Shown here: one piece after another, positions 17,563-26,217 of the stretch
Position numbering within the stretch: position 1 is the stretch's first letter
Layout of the letters: each line of letters opens with the position of its first letter
Origin: Marinospirillum perlucidum
GTDB taxonomy: Bacteria > Pseudomonadota > Gammaproteobacteria > Pseudomonadales > Halomonadaceae
NCBI RefSeq assembly: GCF_003336805.1
Contig: NZ_QFWJ01000005.1
Location: 124,001-188,000 of the forward strand
Length of the DNA stretch: 64,000 nucleotides
Direction of reading: 5' to 3'
Made by a program: the position numbers and the translations under genes
Notes under the pieces: model-generated
What the model saw: only the letters and a program-made list of their open reading frames with translations
Databases searched by the model: none
What the model was told of the DNA's origin: nothing

Positions 17563-18480
17563 ATGCAACAGCAAGGCTTATTCTTTAATCTATCACTACT
17601 GGTTGCTATTTTGCTGATGGTTATCAACCCGGGGTTCAACAGCGCCCAGGCTGCAGAGCACAGTGGTCCTTTTGGTATCATTATGGTGGATATCCCTGCT
17701 GGTAGCTTTACCATGGGCTCATGTGCAATGACGGATGCCCAGAAAGAGGAAAACAAGCGTCGCCAGTTTTTAGGCCAAGACCCTATTCAGCTTAACTGCG
17801 GCACGCCTGACCCTGATGCCAAAAATAATGAAACCCCTCAACGCCAGGTGAGCATCAGCGCTTTCCAGATGGGTAAAACTCCAGTGACACTGGGGCAGTT
17901 CAAGCAGTACATTGTCGCTAGTGGCCGCACCAGATTGATCACGGATGACTTTATGCACTACAACAATCAAGGTGATGCTGCCCCCGTGGAGAGGGTTTCC
18001 TGGAATGATGCCCAGGCGATGGTTGACTGGCTGAACACCCACCATGGTGGTGGGTGGGGCTTACCCAGCGAGGCAGAATGGGAGTACGCTGCCCGTGCTG
18101 GCACCCGTACGCGTTTTTATACCGGCAATTGCATCACCACTGCACAGGCCAATTTTGATGGCCGTCACCCCGCTACAGGCTGCCCAAAGGGCAACCTCCG
18201 TGAGCGACTGGTGGCCGCAGATAGTTTTGCACCCAATGCCTTTGGCCTGCACAGCATGGCAGGCAATGTGATGGAATGGACACAGGATTGCTGGAACAAT
18301 AGCCACCGGGGTGCGCCCAGCGATGGAAGCGCCCGCACCAGCGGACAGTGCGATTTCCGTGTGATGCGCGGCGGCAGTTGGGGCTCTGATGGCGAGGATG
18401 TGCGCTCGGCCTATCGCTTTAAAAGCCATCACGCTGTCAGGTTCATCGGCAGCGGCTTTCGTCTATCCAGGTCGCATTAG
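17563..18480 (+). CDS. Secreted SUMF1/FGE-fold protein, probably not a formylglycine synthase
   Basis: A 305-residue protein with a signal peptide (hydrophobic 7-28, ending near AQAAE) and a C-type-lectin-like SUMF1 domain. Landmarks are IPAGSFTMGS, TPQRQVSISAFQMGKTPVTLGQF, WLPSEAEWEYAARAGT-type (here WGLPSEAEWEYAARAG), AGNVMEWTQD and RVMRGGSW...GFRL. The two cysteines that true FGEs carry after GGSW are absent, so catalysis is unlikely. Six cysteines elsewhere could form disulfides in the periplasm. ATG 17563 follows GGAG. It sits between an IS remnant and A+T-rich DNA, which suggests acquisition. Confidence 0.85.
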   Translation: MQQQGLFFNLSLLVAILLMVINPGFNSAQAAEHSGPFGIIMVDIPAGSFTMGSCAMTDAQKEENKRRQFLGQDPIQLNCGTPDPDAKNNETPQRQVSISAFQMGKTPVTLGQFKQYIVASGRTRLITDDFMHYNNQGDAAPVERVSWNDAQAMVDWLNTHHGGGWGLPSEAEWEYAARAGTRTRFYTGNCITTAQANFDGRHPATGCPKGNLRERLVAADSFAPNAFGLHSMAGNVMEWTQDCWNNSHRGAPSDGSARTSGQCDFRVMRGGSWGSDGEDVRSAYRFKSHHAVRFIGSGFRLSRSH

Positions 18481-18740
18481 GGTTTATATATATGGGATTT
18501 TTTACCCTTAGGCCTGAGGACGCGGCAGTGCCTTCAGGCTGAGGTATGGGAGCTTAGCCCCTATTGAGAACTTTTTACAGGTTTGAGTATTTTGGTCGTT
18601 GCTAATTATTTTAGGGGCTTTTTGTCAGCTCTACTAAAAATGACAATTGGATGCATCCTTAAATAAAACTATAAGGAACTGCTAGTAGAAGAAACTGAGG
18701 TTTGTGATTAAGAAAGATCAACATCTGTAAGGCCAGCCAT
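18481..18740. other. A+T-rich gap without a recognisable gene
   Basis: No plausible reading frame is seen here. AGCCCCTA (18556-18563) and TAGGGGCT (18612-18619), followed by a T-run, form an inverted repeat with a 48-nt loop that might be a weak terminator for the SUMF1-type gene. A GCCTGAGG/CCTTCAGGC hairpin lies at about 18511-18539. Confidence 0.3.
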
Positions 18741-18775
18741 AAAAAAACCGCCTCTGCCGAAGCAGGGCGGTTTTT
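18741..18775 (-). terminator. Intrinsic terminator of acnB (usable in both directions)
   Basis: A run of A, then ACCGCCTCTGC, loop CGAA, GCAGGGCGGT, then a run of T. On the minus strand the stem is followed by seven U residues, placing it correctly for acnB. The flanking A and T runs make it potentially bidirectional. Confidence 0.85.
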
Positions 18776-18779
18776 AACC

Positions 18780-18810
18780 AGAGACAGCCTCAAAGGCTGT
18801 CTCTTTTTTT
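18780..18810 (+). terminator. Plus-strand intrinsic terminator
   Basis: AGAGACAGCC (18780-18789), loop TCAAA, GGCTGTCTCT (18795-18804), then T residues. It would stop plus-strand transcripts coming from the SUMF1-type gene before they enter acnB antisense. Confidence 0.8.
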
Positions 18811-18816
18811 GGCCGA

Positions 18817-21417
18817 TCAGGCTTCCTGGGCGACAGGAATCACTGAAGAAGCTGCTTTCTGATACTCTTCGATCTGGTCGAAGTTCAGGTAGCGATAGAC
18901 TTCGCTGGCCATGGTGTTGATGTTGGATGCTTTTTCCAGGTATTCGTCTGGAGTTGGCAGTTTGCCCATGATGGAAGCAACAGCAGCCAGCTCAGCAGAA
19001 GCCAGGAATACATCCGCACCATCACCCAGACGGTTGGGGAAGTTACGGGTTGATGTGGAAACCGCAGTGGACTTGGGCGCAATGCGAGCCTGGTTACCCA
19101 TACACAGGGAACAACCGGGCATTTCCATGCGCGCACCGGCTTTGCCGTAGATGCTGTAGTAGCCTTCTTCGGTCAGCTGGTATTGGTCCATTTTGGTGGG
19201 CGGAGACAGCCACAGACGTGTGGGCAGCTCAGCCTTGTTGGCTTCCAGCAGTTTACCCGCAGCACGGAAGTGACCGATGTTGGTCATGCAGGAGCCGATG
19301 AAGACTTCATCGATCTTCTGGCCAGCAACGTCGGACAGTTTGCGTGCGTCATCTGGGTCGTTAGGTGCACAAAGAATAGGTTCTTTGATTTCGTTCAGAT
19401 CGACTTCGATAACGGCTGCATATTCAGCATCTTTGTCAGCGCGCATCAGAGAAGGATTGGCCAGCCAATCTTCCATTGCCTTGGCGCGACGCTCCAGAGT
19501 ACGAGGATCGCCGTAACCGTTGCTGATCATCCAACGCAGCAGGGTGATGTTGGACTTGAGGTACTCGGCCACGGAATCTTCGGACAGAGTGATGGTACAA
19601 CCGGCAGCGGAACGCTCGGCAGAAGCATCGGAGAGTTCGAAAGCCTGTTCGGCAGTCAGGTGCTCAAGGCCCTCGATTTCCAGGATGCGGCCGGAGAAGA
19701 TGTTCTTCTTGCCTTTTTTCTCAACAGTCAGGTGACCGTCTTGAATCGCCTGGTAAGGAATGGCGTGAACCAGGTCGCGCAGGGTGATACCTGGCTGCAT
19801 TTCGCCCTTGAAGCGAACCAGAACAGATTCAGGCATGTCCAGAGGCATAACGCCGGTAGCTGCAGCAAAGGCGACCAGACCGGAACCTGCTGGGAAGGAG
19901 ATACCCAGAGGGAAACGGGTGTGGGAGTCACCACCGGTACCCACGGTGTCAGGCAGCAGCATGCGGTTCAGCCAGGAGTGGATGATACCGTCGCCAGGAC
20001 GCAGGGAAACACCACCACGATTCATGATGAAGTCAGGCAGAGTGTGGTGAGTGTTAACGTCAACGGGCTTGGGATAAGCAGCAGTGTGACAGAAAGACTG
20101 CATCACCAGATCAGCCTGGAAGCCCAGACAAGCCAGGTCTTTCAGTTCATCACGGGTCATAGGACCAGTGGTGTCCTGAGAACCAACGGTCGTCATCTTG
20201 GGTTCGCAGTAAGTACCAGGACGAACACCTTCCATGCCGCAGGCTTTACCGACCATCTTCTGAGCCAGGCTGTAGCCCTTGCCGGTATCGACAGGCTGTT
20301 CAGGCTTCTTGAAGAGATCAGAAGGACCCATGCCCAGTTCGGCGCGGGCTTTTTCAGTCAGACCACGACCGATGATCAGAGGAATACGGCCACCGGCACG
20401 TACTTCATCAAGCAGAACCTGGGTCTTCAGTTCGAAAGTGGAAACCACTTCGTCAGTACCCTGCTTGCAGACCTTACCTTCGTAAGGATAAACATCGACG
20501 ATGTCGCCCATGTTCAGGTTTTCAACATCCATCTCGATGGGCAGAGCGCCGGCATCTTCCATGGTGTTGTAGAAAATAGGGGCAATCTTGTTGCCGAAGC
20601 AGAAGCCGCCAGCGCGCTTGTTGGGTACGTTGGGAATGTCATCGCCAAAGAACCAGAGCACGGAGTTGGTTGCGGATTTACGTGAAGAACCGGTACCAAC
20701 AACGTCGCCCACGTAGGCAACTGGGTAGCCCTTGGCTTTGACTTCATCAATCTGCTGAATAGGACCCTTGACGCCGGGTTCTTCAGGCTTGATGCCGTCC
20801 CTTTCCATTTTCAGCATGGCGTTGGCATGCAGAGGGATGTCTGGGCGAGACCAGGCATCGGGCGCTGGAGACAGGTCGTCGGTGTTGGTTTCGCCGGGCA
20901 CCTTGAAAATAGCCAGGGTGATTTTTTCGGCCAGGGGGTTCTTCTTGGTGAACCATTCGCCTTCAGCCCAGGATTTGAGAACGCCCTTGGCGTTTTCGTT
21001 ACCTTCTTTAGCCTTGTCAGCTACGTCGTGGAAGGCATCGAACATCAGCAGGGTGTGCTTGAGTTGCTCACCGGCCAGTGCGCCCAGCTGGTCATCTTCC
21101 AGCAGTTCAACCAGCGTGGCGATGTTGTAGCCGCCCTGCATGGTGCCCAGCAGTTCTACAGCTTTTTCTGCAGAGATCAGCGGGGAAGAGGCTTCGCCCT
21201 TGGCGATAGCAGCCAGGAAGCCAGCCTTAACGTAAGCGGCTTCATCAACACCGGGGGGAACACGGTTGCTGATCAGGTCAACCAGAAATTCTTCTTCGCC
21301 AGCGGGTGGGTTCTTCAGCAGGTCAACCAAAGCAGCGGTTTGCTCTGCATCCAGTGGCTTGGGTGGAACGCCCTCTTGAGCGCGTTCTTCGACATGTTTG
21401 CGGTAAGCTTCTAGCAC
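18817..21417 (-). CDS. acnB: Bifunctional aconitate hydratase 2 / 2-methylisocitrate dehydratase
   Basis: An 866-residue TCA-cycle enzyme that interconverts citrate and isocitrate using a [4Fe-4S] cluster. The cluster ligands are C710 (SCMTNIGHF) and C769/C772 (CSLCMGNQ), the same numbers as in E. coli AcnB. An N-terminal HEAT-like domain and the swivel domain precede the catalytic domains, the AcnB order. The start is GTG 21417 with GAGGGT upstream. It is a single gene with its own promoter and terminator. AcnB can also process 2-methylisocitrate. Confidence 0.97.
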   Translation of the reverse strand: MLEAYRKHVEERAQEGVPPKPLDAEQTAALVDLLKNPPAGEEEFLVDLISNRVPPGVDEAAYVKAGFLAAIAKGEASSPLISAEKAVELLGTMQGGYNIATLVELLEDDQLGALAGEQLKHTLLMFDAFHDVADKAKEGNENAKGVLKSWAEGEWFTKKNPLAEKITLAIFKVPGETNTDDLSPAPDAWSRPDIPLHANAMLKMERDGIKPEEPGVKGPIQQIDEVKAKGYPVAYVGDVVGTGSSRKSATNSVLWFFGDDIPNVPNKRAGGFCFGNKIAPIFYNTMEDAGALPIEMDVENLNMGDIVDVYPYEGKVCKQGTDEVVSTFELKTQVLLDEVRAGGRIPLIIGRGLTEKARAELGMGPSDLFKKPEQPVDTGKGYSLAQKMVGKACGMEGVRPGTYCEPKMTTVGSQDTTGPMTRDELKDLACLGFQADLVMQSFCHTAAYPKPVDVNTHHTLPDFIMNRGGVSLRPGDGIIHSWLNRMLLPDTVGTGGDSHTRFPLGISFPAGSGLVAFAAATGVMPLDMPESVLVRFKGEMQPGITLRDLVHAIPYQAIQDGHLTVEKKGKKNIFSGRILEIEGLEHLTAEQAFELSDASAERSAAGCTITLSEDSVAEYLKSNITLLRWMISNGYGDPRTLERRAKAMEDWLANPSLMRADKDAEYAAVIEVDLNEIKEPILCAPNDPDDARKLSDVAGQKIDEVFIGSCMTNIGHFRAAGKLLEANKAELPTRLWLSPPTKMDQYQLTEEGYYSIYGKAGARMEMPGCSLCMGNQARIAPKSTAVSTSTRNFPNRLGDGADVFLASAELAAVASIMGKLPTPDEYLEKASNINTMASEVYRYLNFDQIEEYQKAASSVIPVAQEA

Positions 21418-21486
21418 GGTTTTATACCCTCATCTGTTAGCGCTTCGATCGACAGCGGAAAATCCTGTTCTTCTTGAATCAAAGCA

Positions 21487-21504
21487 ATCGATGCTTTCAT
21501 CGAT
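21487..21504 (-). promoter_or_regulatory. Hairpin in the acnB leader
   Basis: ATCGATG (21487-21493), loop CTTT, CATCGAT (21498-21504): a perfect 7-bp stem between the predicted acnB promoter and its GTG, so it should be in the 5' UTR. It could affect mRNA stability or bind a regulator. Confidence 0.45.
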
Positions 21505-21523
21505 CCCTTTAAAAGGCGGTGGC

Positions 21524-21552
21524 ATTGTAGATTAAAGTGTCAACAAAGTTAA
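21524..21552 (-). promoter_or_regulatory. Predicted sigma-70 promoter of acnB
   Basis: Read on the minus strand: TTAACT (21552-21547), 17-bp spacer, TACAAT (21529-21524). The -10 matches five of six consensus bases and the -35 four of six. It implies a leader of about 100 nt before the GTG at 21417. Confidence 0.5.
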
Positions 21553-21564
21553 GTTGGGCAAAAG

Positions 21565-21592
21565 TTGTAGATCCTTTGATAGAGATCTACAA
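21565..21592 (-). terminator. Terminator overlapping the stop codon of the DUF1289 gene
   Basis: TTGTAGATC (21565-21573) and GATCTACAA (21584-21592) form a 9-bp stem. On the minus strand it is followed by CTTTTG. The stem includes the TAG stop at 21589-21587, so the terminator begins inside the gene. It also separates this gene from the acnB promoter just downstream. Confidence 0.65.
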
Positions 21593-21976
21593 GAGTTCCT
21601 GCGTGAGTTGATTGAATAGGGCGGCCGGGCTTTTATCTCCGGCTTGCGGGGTGCGTTGGATGCCGTAGGCTTGCAGATCCTGGATTTTTTCGCTGCCTAC
21701 ACGCAATAAATCCAGCACCCAGGCTTCTGGCGGGGCATCAGGATGGTGGCGAATCGCACGGCGCAGCAGTTGCTGGTGTAAAAGGTCGGCATCCTCGACC
21801 CTCAGGTAGCGACTCACGACTTCTTGCGCCTGCTGCCAGAGTCTTTGCCAGACCTGCCGTTGCTGTTCGCTGGTCAGTTGATTCCAGGCGTCAACTTCTT
21901 CTCGGGTTCTTTTGCAGCCGCGGCAGACAGGATCACCAAAGGTGGTTGAGCAGAAGCCAACGCAGGGGGATTTCAT
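21587..21976 (-). CDS. DUF1289 family protein (YdhL-like)
   Basis: A 129-residue protein. The N-terminal cysteine cluster SPCVGFCSTT..PVCRGCKRT matches the DUF1289 signature, C-x3-C-xn-C-x2-C, and may bind a metal. A Trp-containing helix with EEVDAWNQLTSEQQRQVW follows, also typical. The start is ATG 21976; the longer frame would run into the divergent phosphatase promoter. The C-terminal half is longer than the usual 60-80-residue proteins and helix-rich. Function is unknown for the family. Confidence 0.82.
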   Translation of the reverse strand: MKSPCVGFCSTTFGDPVCRGCKRTREEVDAWNQLTSEQQRQVWQRLWQQAQEVVSRYLRVEDADLLHQQLLRRAIRHHPDAPPEAWVLDLLRVGSEKIQDLQAYGIQRTPQAGDKSPAALFNQLTQELL

Positions 21977-22092
21977 AGATAGCAACTTGTCGCAGGTGGT
22001 TAACAGCAATTTACAGGCAAGTGGCTTATAATGCCTTGCAATGCTTCCTTTTTTCAATATTTCGACAGAGGTTAGCCAGTAGAACAACGCCT

Positions 22093-22584
22093 ATGAGTAC
22101 TGCTAAAAAAGTTTCCGTTCTCTTTATTTGTCTGGGCAATATTTGCCGTTCACCCACTGCCGATGGTGTTTTCCGTCGTTTGGTCGAGGATGCCGGTCTC
22201 GGTGATCAAATTCATGTCGATTCGGCCGGAACCGGTGACTGGCATGTGGGTAAGGCGCCGGATGAGCGCATGCAGGCAGTCGCCATGGAAAGAGGCTATG
22301 ACCTGTCTGCCCTCAAGGCCCGCCAGTTGCAAGCAGAAGATCTGGATAACTTTGATTACCTGCTGGTTATGGACAAGCAGAATCAGGCTGATGTCGAGGA
22401 TCTGGTCACCGAATTGGAACAGATGGATAAAATCCGTCTGCTGCTGAGTTTCAATCCTTCTGCCATCAAGGAAGTGCCCGACCCCTATTATGGTGGCGAT
22501 AGTGGTTTCTACCAGGTGATGGATCTGGTCGAAGGCGCCTGCAAACGCCTGCTGGTTCAGCTGCGGAAGAACCATGATCTCTAA
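22093..22584 (+). CDS. Low-molecular-weight protein-tyrosine phosphatase
   Basis: A 163-residue cytoplasmic phosphatase. The active-site loop is C13-LGNIC-R19-S at the N-terminus, and the general acid is D130 in PDPYYGG. Length fits the family. The start ATG 22093 gives the usual short N-terminus before VLFICLGNICRSP. It overlaps murB by 11 bp, so the two are translationally coupled. No tyrosine kinase (Wzc) or polysaccharide cluster is near; a housekeeping role is inferred. Confidence 0.93.
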   Translation: MSTAKKVSVLFICLGNICRSPTADGVFRRLVEDAGLGDQIHVDSAGTGDWHVGKAPDERMQAVAMERGYDLSALKARQLQAEDLDNFDYLLVMDKQNQADVEDLVTELEQMDKIRLLLSFNPSAIKEVPDPYYGGDSGFYQVMDLVEGACKRLLVQLRKNHDL

Positions 22585-23626
22585 GCAAGAAAATGCTGAC
22601 TTAACCCTACTGAATACGTTTAGGCTGCCGGCAAAGGCTTCCTGGCTGGTCAAAGCCAGCGGAGAAGCCGCCCTGCTGGAAGCTTTGGATTTTGCCCGCC
22701 AGCAGAAGCTAGCGGTTTTTCCGCTGGGCGGTGGCAGTAATCTGCTTTTGGCCAGAGATCTGGATGCGTTGGTATTGCAACAATTACCTGAACCGCTGGA
22801 CTGGTCGGATACCGGAGGGCAGACGGTCAGCTTGCGGGTTCCTGCCGGTTATAACTGGCATCAACTGGTGCTGGAAACAACCTCTCGCGGACTTTTCGGG
22901 CTGGAAAACCTGGCCTTGATTCCCGGTCAGGCGGGTGCGGCCCCGATCCAGAATATCGGTGCCTATGGTCGCGAAGTCAGTGATTGTCTGGAAGCAGTAG
23001 AAGGCTACTGGCTGGATGATCCATCTCCCAGGAAGGATAAACTGGCGGCGAAGGACTGTGCCCTGGGTTATCGCGACAGCCGCTTTAAGCGCGACTGGAA
23101 GGGGCGCTTTGTGATTACTGCTTTGCAATTGCGTTTGCAAAAAAATGCTGAGCCCTGTCTAGGGTATGCGGATCTGGCGGACCGAGTGGCGGCGAAAAAA
23201 GATCTGCGCCAACAACAGGAGCAGGCTTGCATTCCCCTGCCGCGAATTATTGCCGATACTGTGGCGGAAATCCGGCGGGAAAAACTACCTGATCCCCAGG
23301 AGCTTCCCAATGCGGGCAGCTTTTTCAAAAATCCCCTGGTCAGCCGGGAGGAAGCTCTGGCCTTGTCAAAAGACTGGCCTAAATTGCCGCAATATCCTAC
23401 CGAAGAGGGCGTCAAGCTGGCTGCAGGTTGGTTGATCGATCAGTGCGGTTACAAGGGCTACCGGCAGGAGCACTTTGGTGTTCATGCCAGCCAGGCACTG
23501 GTGCTGGTGCACCACAGCCAGGTCGGTAAGGCCAGTGAACTGTTGGCGTTGGCGACAAGCATCAGCGATGCTGTTTACCAGCGTTTTGGCGTGCGCCTGG
23601 AGAGAGAGCCGGAGTTATTGGACTAG
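22574..23626 (+). CDS. murB: UDP-N-acetylenolpyruvoylglucosamine reductase
   Basis: Flavoenzyme completing UDP-MurNAc synthesis for peptidoglycan. The 350 residues show the FAD-binding PLGGGSNLLLA, the region LIPGQAGAAPIQNIGAYG, and NAGSFFKNP with the catalytic Ser. Length fits the type I (E. coli-like) enzyme. It starts inside the end of the phosphatase gene (11-bp overlap), with GGAAG just upstream of ATG. It ends 2 bp from the end of the convergent LysR gene, without a terminator between them. Confidence 0.95.
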   Translation: MISKQENADLTLLNTFRLPAKASWLVKASGEAALLEALDFARQQKLAVFPLGGGSNLLLARDLDALVLQQLPEPLDWSDTGGQTVSLRVPAGYNWHQLVLETTSRGLFGLENLALIPGQAGAAPIQNIGAYGREVSDCLEAVEGYWLDDPSPRKDKLAAKDCALGYRDSRFKRDWKGRFVITALQLRLQKNAEPCLGYADLADRVAAKKDLRQQQEQACIPLPRIIADTVAEIRREKLPDPQELPNAGSFFKNPLVSREEALALSKDWPKLPQYPTEEGVKLAAGWLIDQCGYKGYRQEHFGVHASQALVLVHHSQVGKASELLALATSISDAVYQRFGVRLEREPELLD

Positions 23627-23628
23627 TT

Positions 23629-24522
23629 TCAATCTCTGCCCATGAGCAGATCCTGGTGGGCTTCGGTCAGTCGCTTTAACTCCTGCCATACGGCCTCTAC
23701 CCGAGCCAGGCGTTTGCGCTCCGGTTGAGCAGCCAGCCAGAAACTGCGGGTCAGGCTGATCTTGTCGGTTAACAGGGGTTTGAGTTCCGGTGCTTCTGCT
23801 GCCAGGAAGCAAGGCAGGATGGCCAGCCCCAAACCGGCCCTGGCCTGGGTGTACTGGGCCACAACACTGGTGCTGCGAAAAGCGGGCTGGGCATCCGGTA
23901 GTAACCTTTCCATGTAATTCAGTTGATCACTGAACATCAAATCATCCACGTAGCCGATCAGGCGATGACGATTCAGATCCTCAATGCTGTTGAGTTCCGG
24001 TGCTTGTTCCAGGTAATCCTGGGTAGCGTAGAGGTGCAGGCGATAGTCGCAGAGTTTGGTGACCACCAGGCTGGTATGACGAGGGCGTTCAATGGTTACC
24101 GCCAGATCAGCTTCCTGACGGGTGAGTTTGACAAAGCGCGGCATGGGTAAAAGTTCTACCACCAAGCGCGGGTTGCGGCGACAGAAATCAGCCAGCTTGG
24201 GCGTGATAAAAAAACTGCCGAAGCCTTCTGTCGAGCCAATGCGTACCGAACCGATACGCTCTTCTCCCAGCCCCTGAAGGATCTCGCCAGCCGTGAGCGC
24301 CTGCTGTTCCATCTGGCGGGCGGTGGCTAGCAGTAGCTGCCCTTGGCTGGTTAACTGATGGCCTTCCTGGCCGCGCTCGAAGAGTTGGATCTCCAAGTAG
24401 GCTTCCAGGCGGTGAAGACGCCGGGAAACCGTGGAGGCATTGATTCTCAGACGTTTGGCAGCTTCGCTGAGGCGCTCGGTACGGGCAACCTCCAGAAAAA
24501 TGCGAATATCATCCCAATCCAT
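23629..24522 (-). CDS. LysR-type transcriptional regulator
   Basis: A 297-residue regulator: N-terminal winged helix (about 1-60, MDWDDIRIFLEVARTERLSEAA, TVSRRLHRLE) and a C-terminal periplasmic-binding-fold effector domain. The N-terminus resembles the group with a WDD start (GcvA/DsdC/AaeR-like broad class), with no reliable target. It begins 2 bp after the stop of the envelope-protein gene on the same strand, so it may be co-transcribed with it rather than divergent from a target. Confidence 0.88.
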   Translation of the reverse strand: MDWDDIRIFLEVARTERLSEAAKRLRINASTVSRRLHRLEAYLEIQLFERGQEGHQLTSQGQLLLATARQMEQQALTAGEILQGLGEERIGSVRIGSTEGFGSFFITPKLADFCRRNPRLVVELLPMPRFVKLTRQEADLAVTIERPRHTSLVVTKLCDYRLHLYATQDYLEQAPELNSIEDLNRHRLIGYVDDLMFSDQLNYMERLLPDAQPAFRSTSVVAQYTQARAGLGLAILPCFLAAEAPELKPLLTDKISLTRSFWLAAQPERKRLARVEAVWQELKRLTEAHQDLLMGRD

Positions 24523-24524
24523 AA

Positions 24525-25991
24525 TCAGTCGAACTTGAAATTGATGCCCAGGGCGAATTCAGCCGACTCCTCCTGGGTGCGCCCCAAGTGGCCCTGGAAG
24601 GTTAAAGCCAGAGAAGGGTCGAGGATGATTTCTGTGCCCAGAAGATAGCGCCAGACCAGATAATCCCTCTGGAAATCCTCTTCTTCACCGTAGCGGTAAA
24701 GACTGCCTCCTGCATAGCTGCGTTCATGGCGACCCACCCCCAGTTCGACACCCACATAGGGAATAAGGCCCAGGCTGGAGCCCAGGTGCAGAGGCTTGCT
24801 ACCCCAGTGAGTCAGTTGCAGGGCGGCCTGGGTGTAAAGCTCGTATTCTTCATTTTCGCTACCAAAACTGAACATGCCCCCGTAACCCAGGCGCAGAGCT
24901 TTAAAGAAATGCAGGCGCTCTGCGCGGAAGCGATAGCTGGGGTCGTAATCACTGGCGTGGCTGTAACCCAGCAGCAGTCGATAGCTTTGGCTATTGCGGA
25001 AGCTGGTGTTCAAGCGATTAAGATGGTCGATATCCTGGCGGGTGAGGAGGTTGATGGTGATTTCCCGATCCATTCCGGGTTCTAGCTGCAGGTTGCCTGA
25101 TTCCTGATCATGGGCGTTGGACAGGCGATAACTGAGGCTGCCGCGACAATCGGAGAATTCCAGCGCCTGGGTCAGCTGGCGCTGCTGGCCATTGACTTCC
25201 AGGCGGGCGTTGGGGGTTTCAGAATTGAAGGCCACTCGGGGGTAGGCCTGGATTTGCTGATGCACACTGAGGGTTTCCCCTGCCTCCAGCGTGATCTGTT
25301 GTTCGGCCTGGCAATAGCCGTTACCCGCTTCCCAGACCAGGGTGTAAGCGCCTGCCGGTAGTCGCAGGGTGGTGCCGGATTCCTTGCGTAGTCGCTGGTC
25401 AACCCGGAAAGGGCGGTCGGGTGTGCTGGCTACCTGGAGACGTCCCAGGCTGGTTGTTTCCTGCAACTGTTTGCGCAGATCGGTCAGGGGTTCTACAGCC
25501 TCGGGAACAGCAATGCTGGCCATGCCCAGGGCGGTTTCCACTTCAAAAAGGCAGGTGGCCGCGGTGGACTGAAGCTGATCCCAGCTGGATGGTAATTGTG
25601 CGATTGCACAGCGTGTTTGCAGGGTTGTTGCTGTTTGACGCGCATCCTGGCGAAAAGCTTCCTTGTCCATGCGTGCTGTGTAACCGCCTTCCGGATTTGG
25701 CGAGATACGCACCGAGGTCAGGGTGATGTTGGATTCCTGGCGGCTGGAGATATGGGTTTCGCTGGTTTCGGAAATCGACTGGCCAGTAAAAAAAGAGCTG
25801 AAGAAATGGGTGTTGACCTGGGTTTCTTCGCGGACTTCACTGGAAACATTGGCCAGAATGCTGAGAGCCAGATTTTTGCGGGCTTCTTCTTGGGTTGAAC
25901 CTGTGGCGACATAGTCATCAGCCTGAAGAGACCCGGTAAAAAGCAGGCCTGTAATTAAAAATAGAAGTAATTCACGGACAGGGTGTTTCAT
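24525..25991 (-). CDS. Envelope protein: LPP20-like N-terminus, PEGA-like middle, outer-membrane barrel-like C-terminus
   Basis: A 488-residue exported protein with a signal peptide (1-24). Residues about 25-150 have the GSTQEEARKNLALSILANVSSEV pattern seen in LPP20/FlgT-like domains. Residues about 230-340 look like PEGA-type carbohydrate-binding-like beta modules (PNARLEVNGQ). From about 345 the alternating aromatic strands (YRLLLGYSHAS, LHFFKALRLGYGGMFSFG, ending FALGINFKFD) suggest an outer-membrane beta barrel. Divergent from an MltC-like gene across an FNR-type box. A structural or sensing role in the envelope is inferred. Confidence 0.68.
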   Translation of the reverse strand: MKHPVRELLLFLITGLLFTGSLQADDYVATGSTQEEARKNLALSILANVSSEVREETQVNTHFFSSFFTGQSISETSETHISSRQESNITLTSVRISPNPEGGYTARMDKEAFRQDARQTATTLQTRCAIAQLPSSWDQLQSTAATCLFEVETALGMASIAVPEAVEPLTDLRKQLQETTSLGRLQVASTPDRPFRVDQRLRKESGTTLRLPAGAYTLVWEAGNGYCQAEQQITLEAGETLSVHQQIQAYPRVAFNSETPNARLEVNGQQRQLTQALEFSDCRGSLSYRLSNAHDQESGNLQLEPGMDREITINLLTRQDIDHLNRLNTSFRNSQSYRLLLGYSHASDYDPSYRFRAERLHFFKALRLGYGGMFSFGSENEEYELYTQAALQLTHWGSKPLHLGSSLGLIPYVGVELGVGRHERSYAGGSLYRYGEEEDFQRDYLVWRYLLGTEIILDPSLALTFQGHLGRTQEESAEFALGINFKFD

Positions 25992-26084
25992 GCTGACTCC
26001 AGCGGTGCAGTTCCAAGTTTTTGTAAGGAAGAGTATTTTTGGATTTCACTGGCATGAAGTCAATGTAATTTCAGTTTTTCATGT

Positions 26085-26098
26085 TTGATTTTAATCAA
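26085..26098. promoter_or_regulatory. Perfect FNR/Anr box between divergent envelope genes
   Basis: TTGATTTTAATCAA matches TTGATnnnnATCAA at all ten fixed positions. Hexamers at suitable distances exist both ways: AATAAT near 26117 for the transglycosylase gene and TACATT (26068-26063 on the minus strand) for the barrel gene. A class II position near -41.5 is therefore possible for either. The regulator itself is not in the window. Confidence 0.6.
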
Positions 26099-26111
26099 CT
26101 TTTATAAAAGT
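26098..26111. promoter_or_regulatory. Palindrome abutting the FNR box
   Basis: ACTTTTATAAAAGT is a perfect 14-bp palindrome that shares its first base with the end of the FNR-type box. It contains TATAAA and could be a -10 element or a second operator. Confidence 0.35.
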
Positions 26112-26217
26112 AAAAAATAATGCTGAAATGCTACCTCTTTCCTTGACTTTTATCTGGGGGCTGGCAAAAATCAGCTGCAATTACCTGATTTTGGTTGCGA
26201 TTATTAAGGATGAGACG

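Noticed and set aside
17563-18480. Annotation as sulfatase-modifying formylglycine synthase
   Set aside because: The two catalytic cysteines after GGSW are missing and no sulfatase gene is in the window.
19183-20685. 500-codon open frame antisense to acnB
   Set aside because: It lies fully inside acnB on the other strand, has no ribosome site or family match, and AcnB is complete. A codon-bias shadow.
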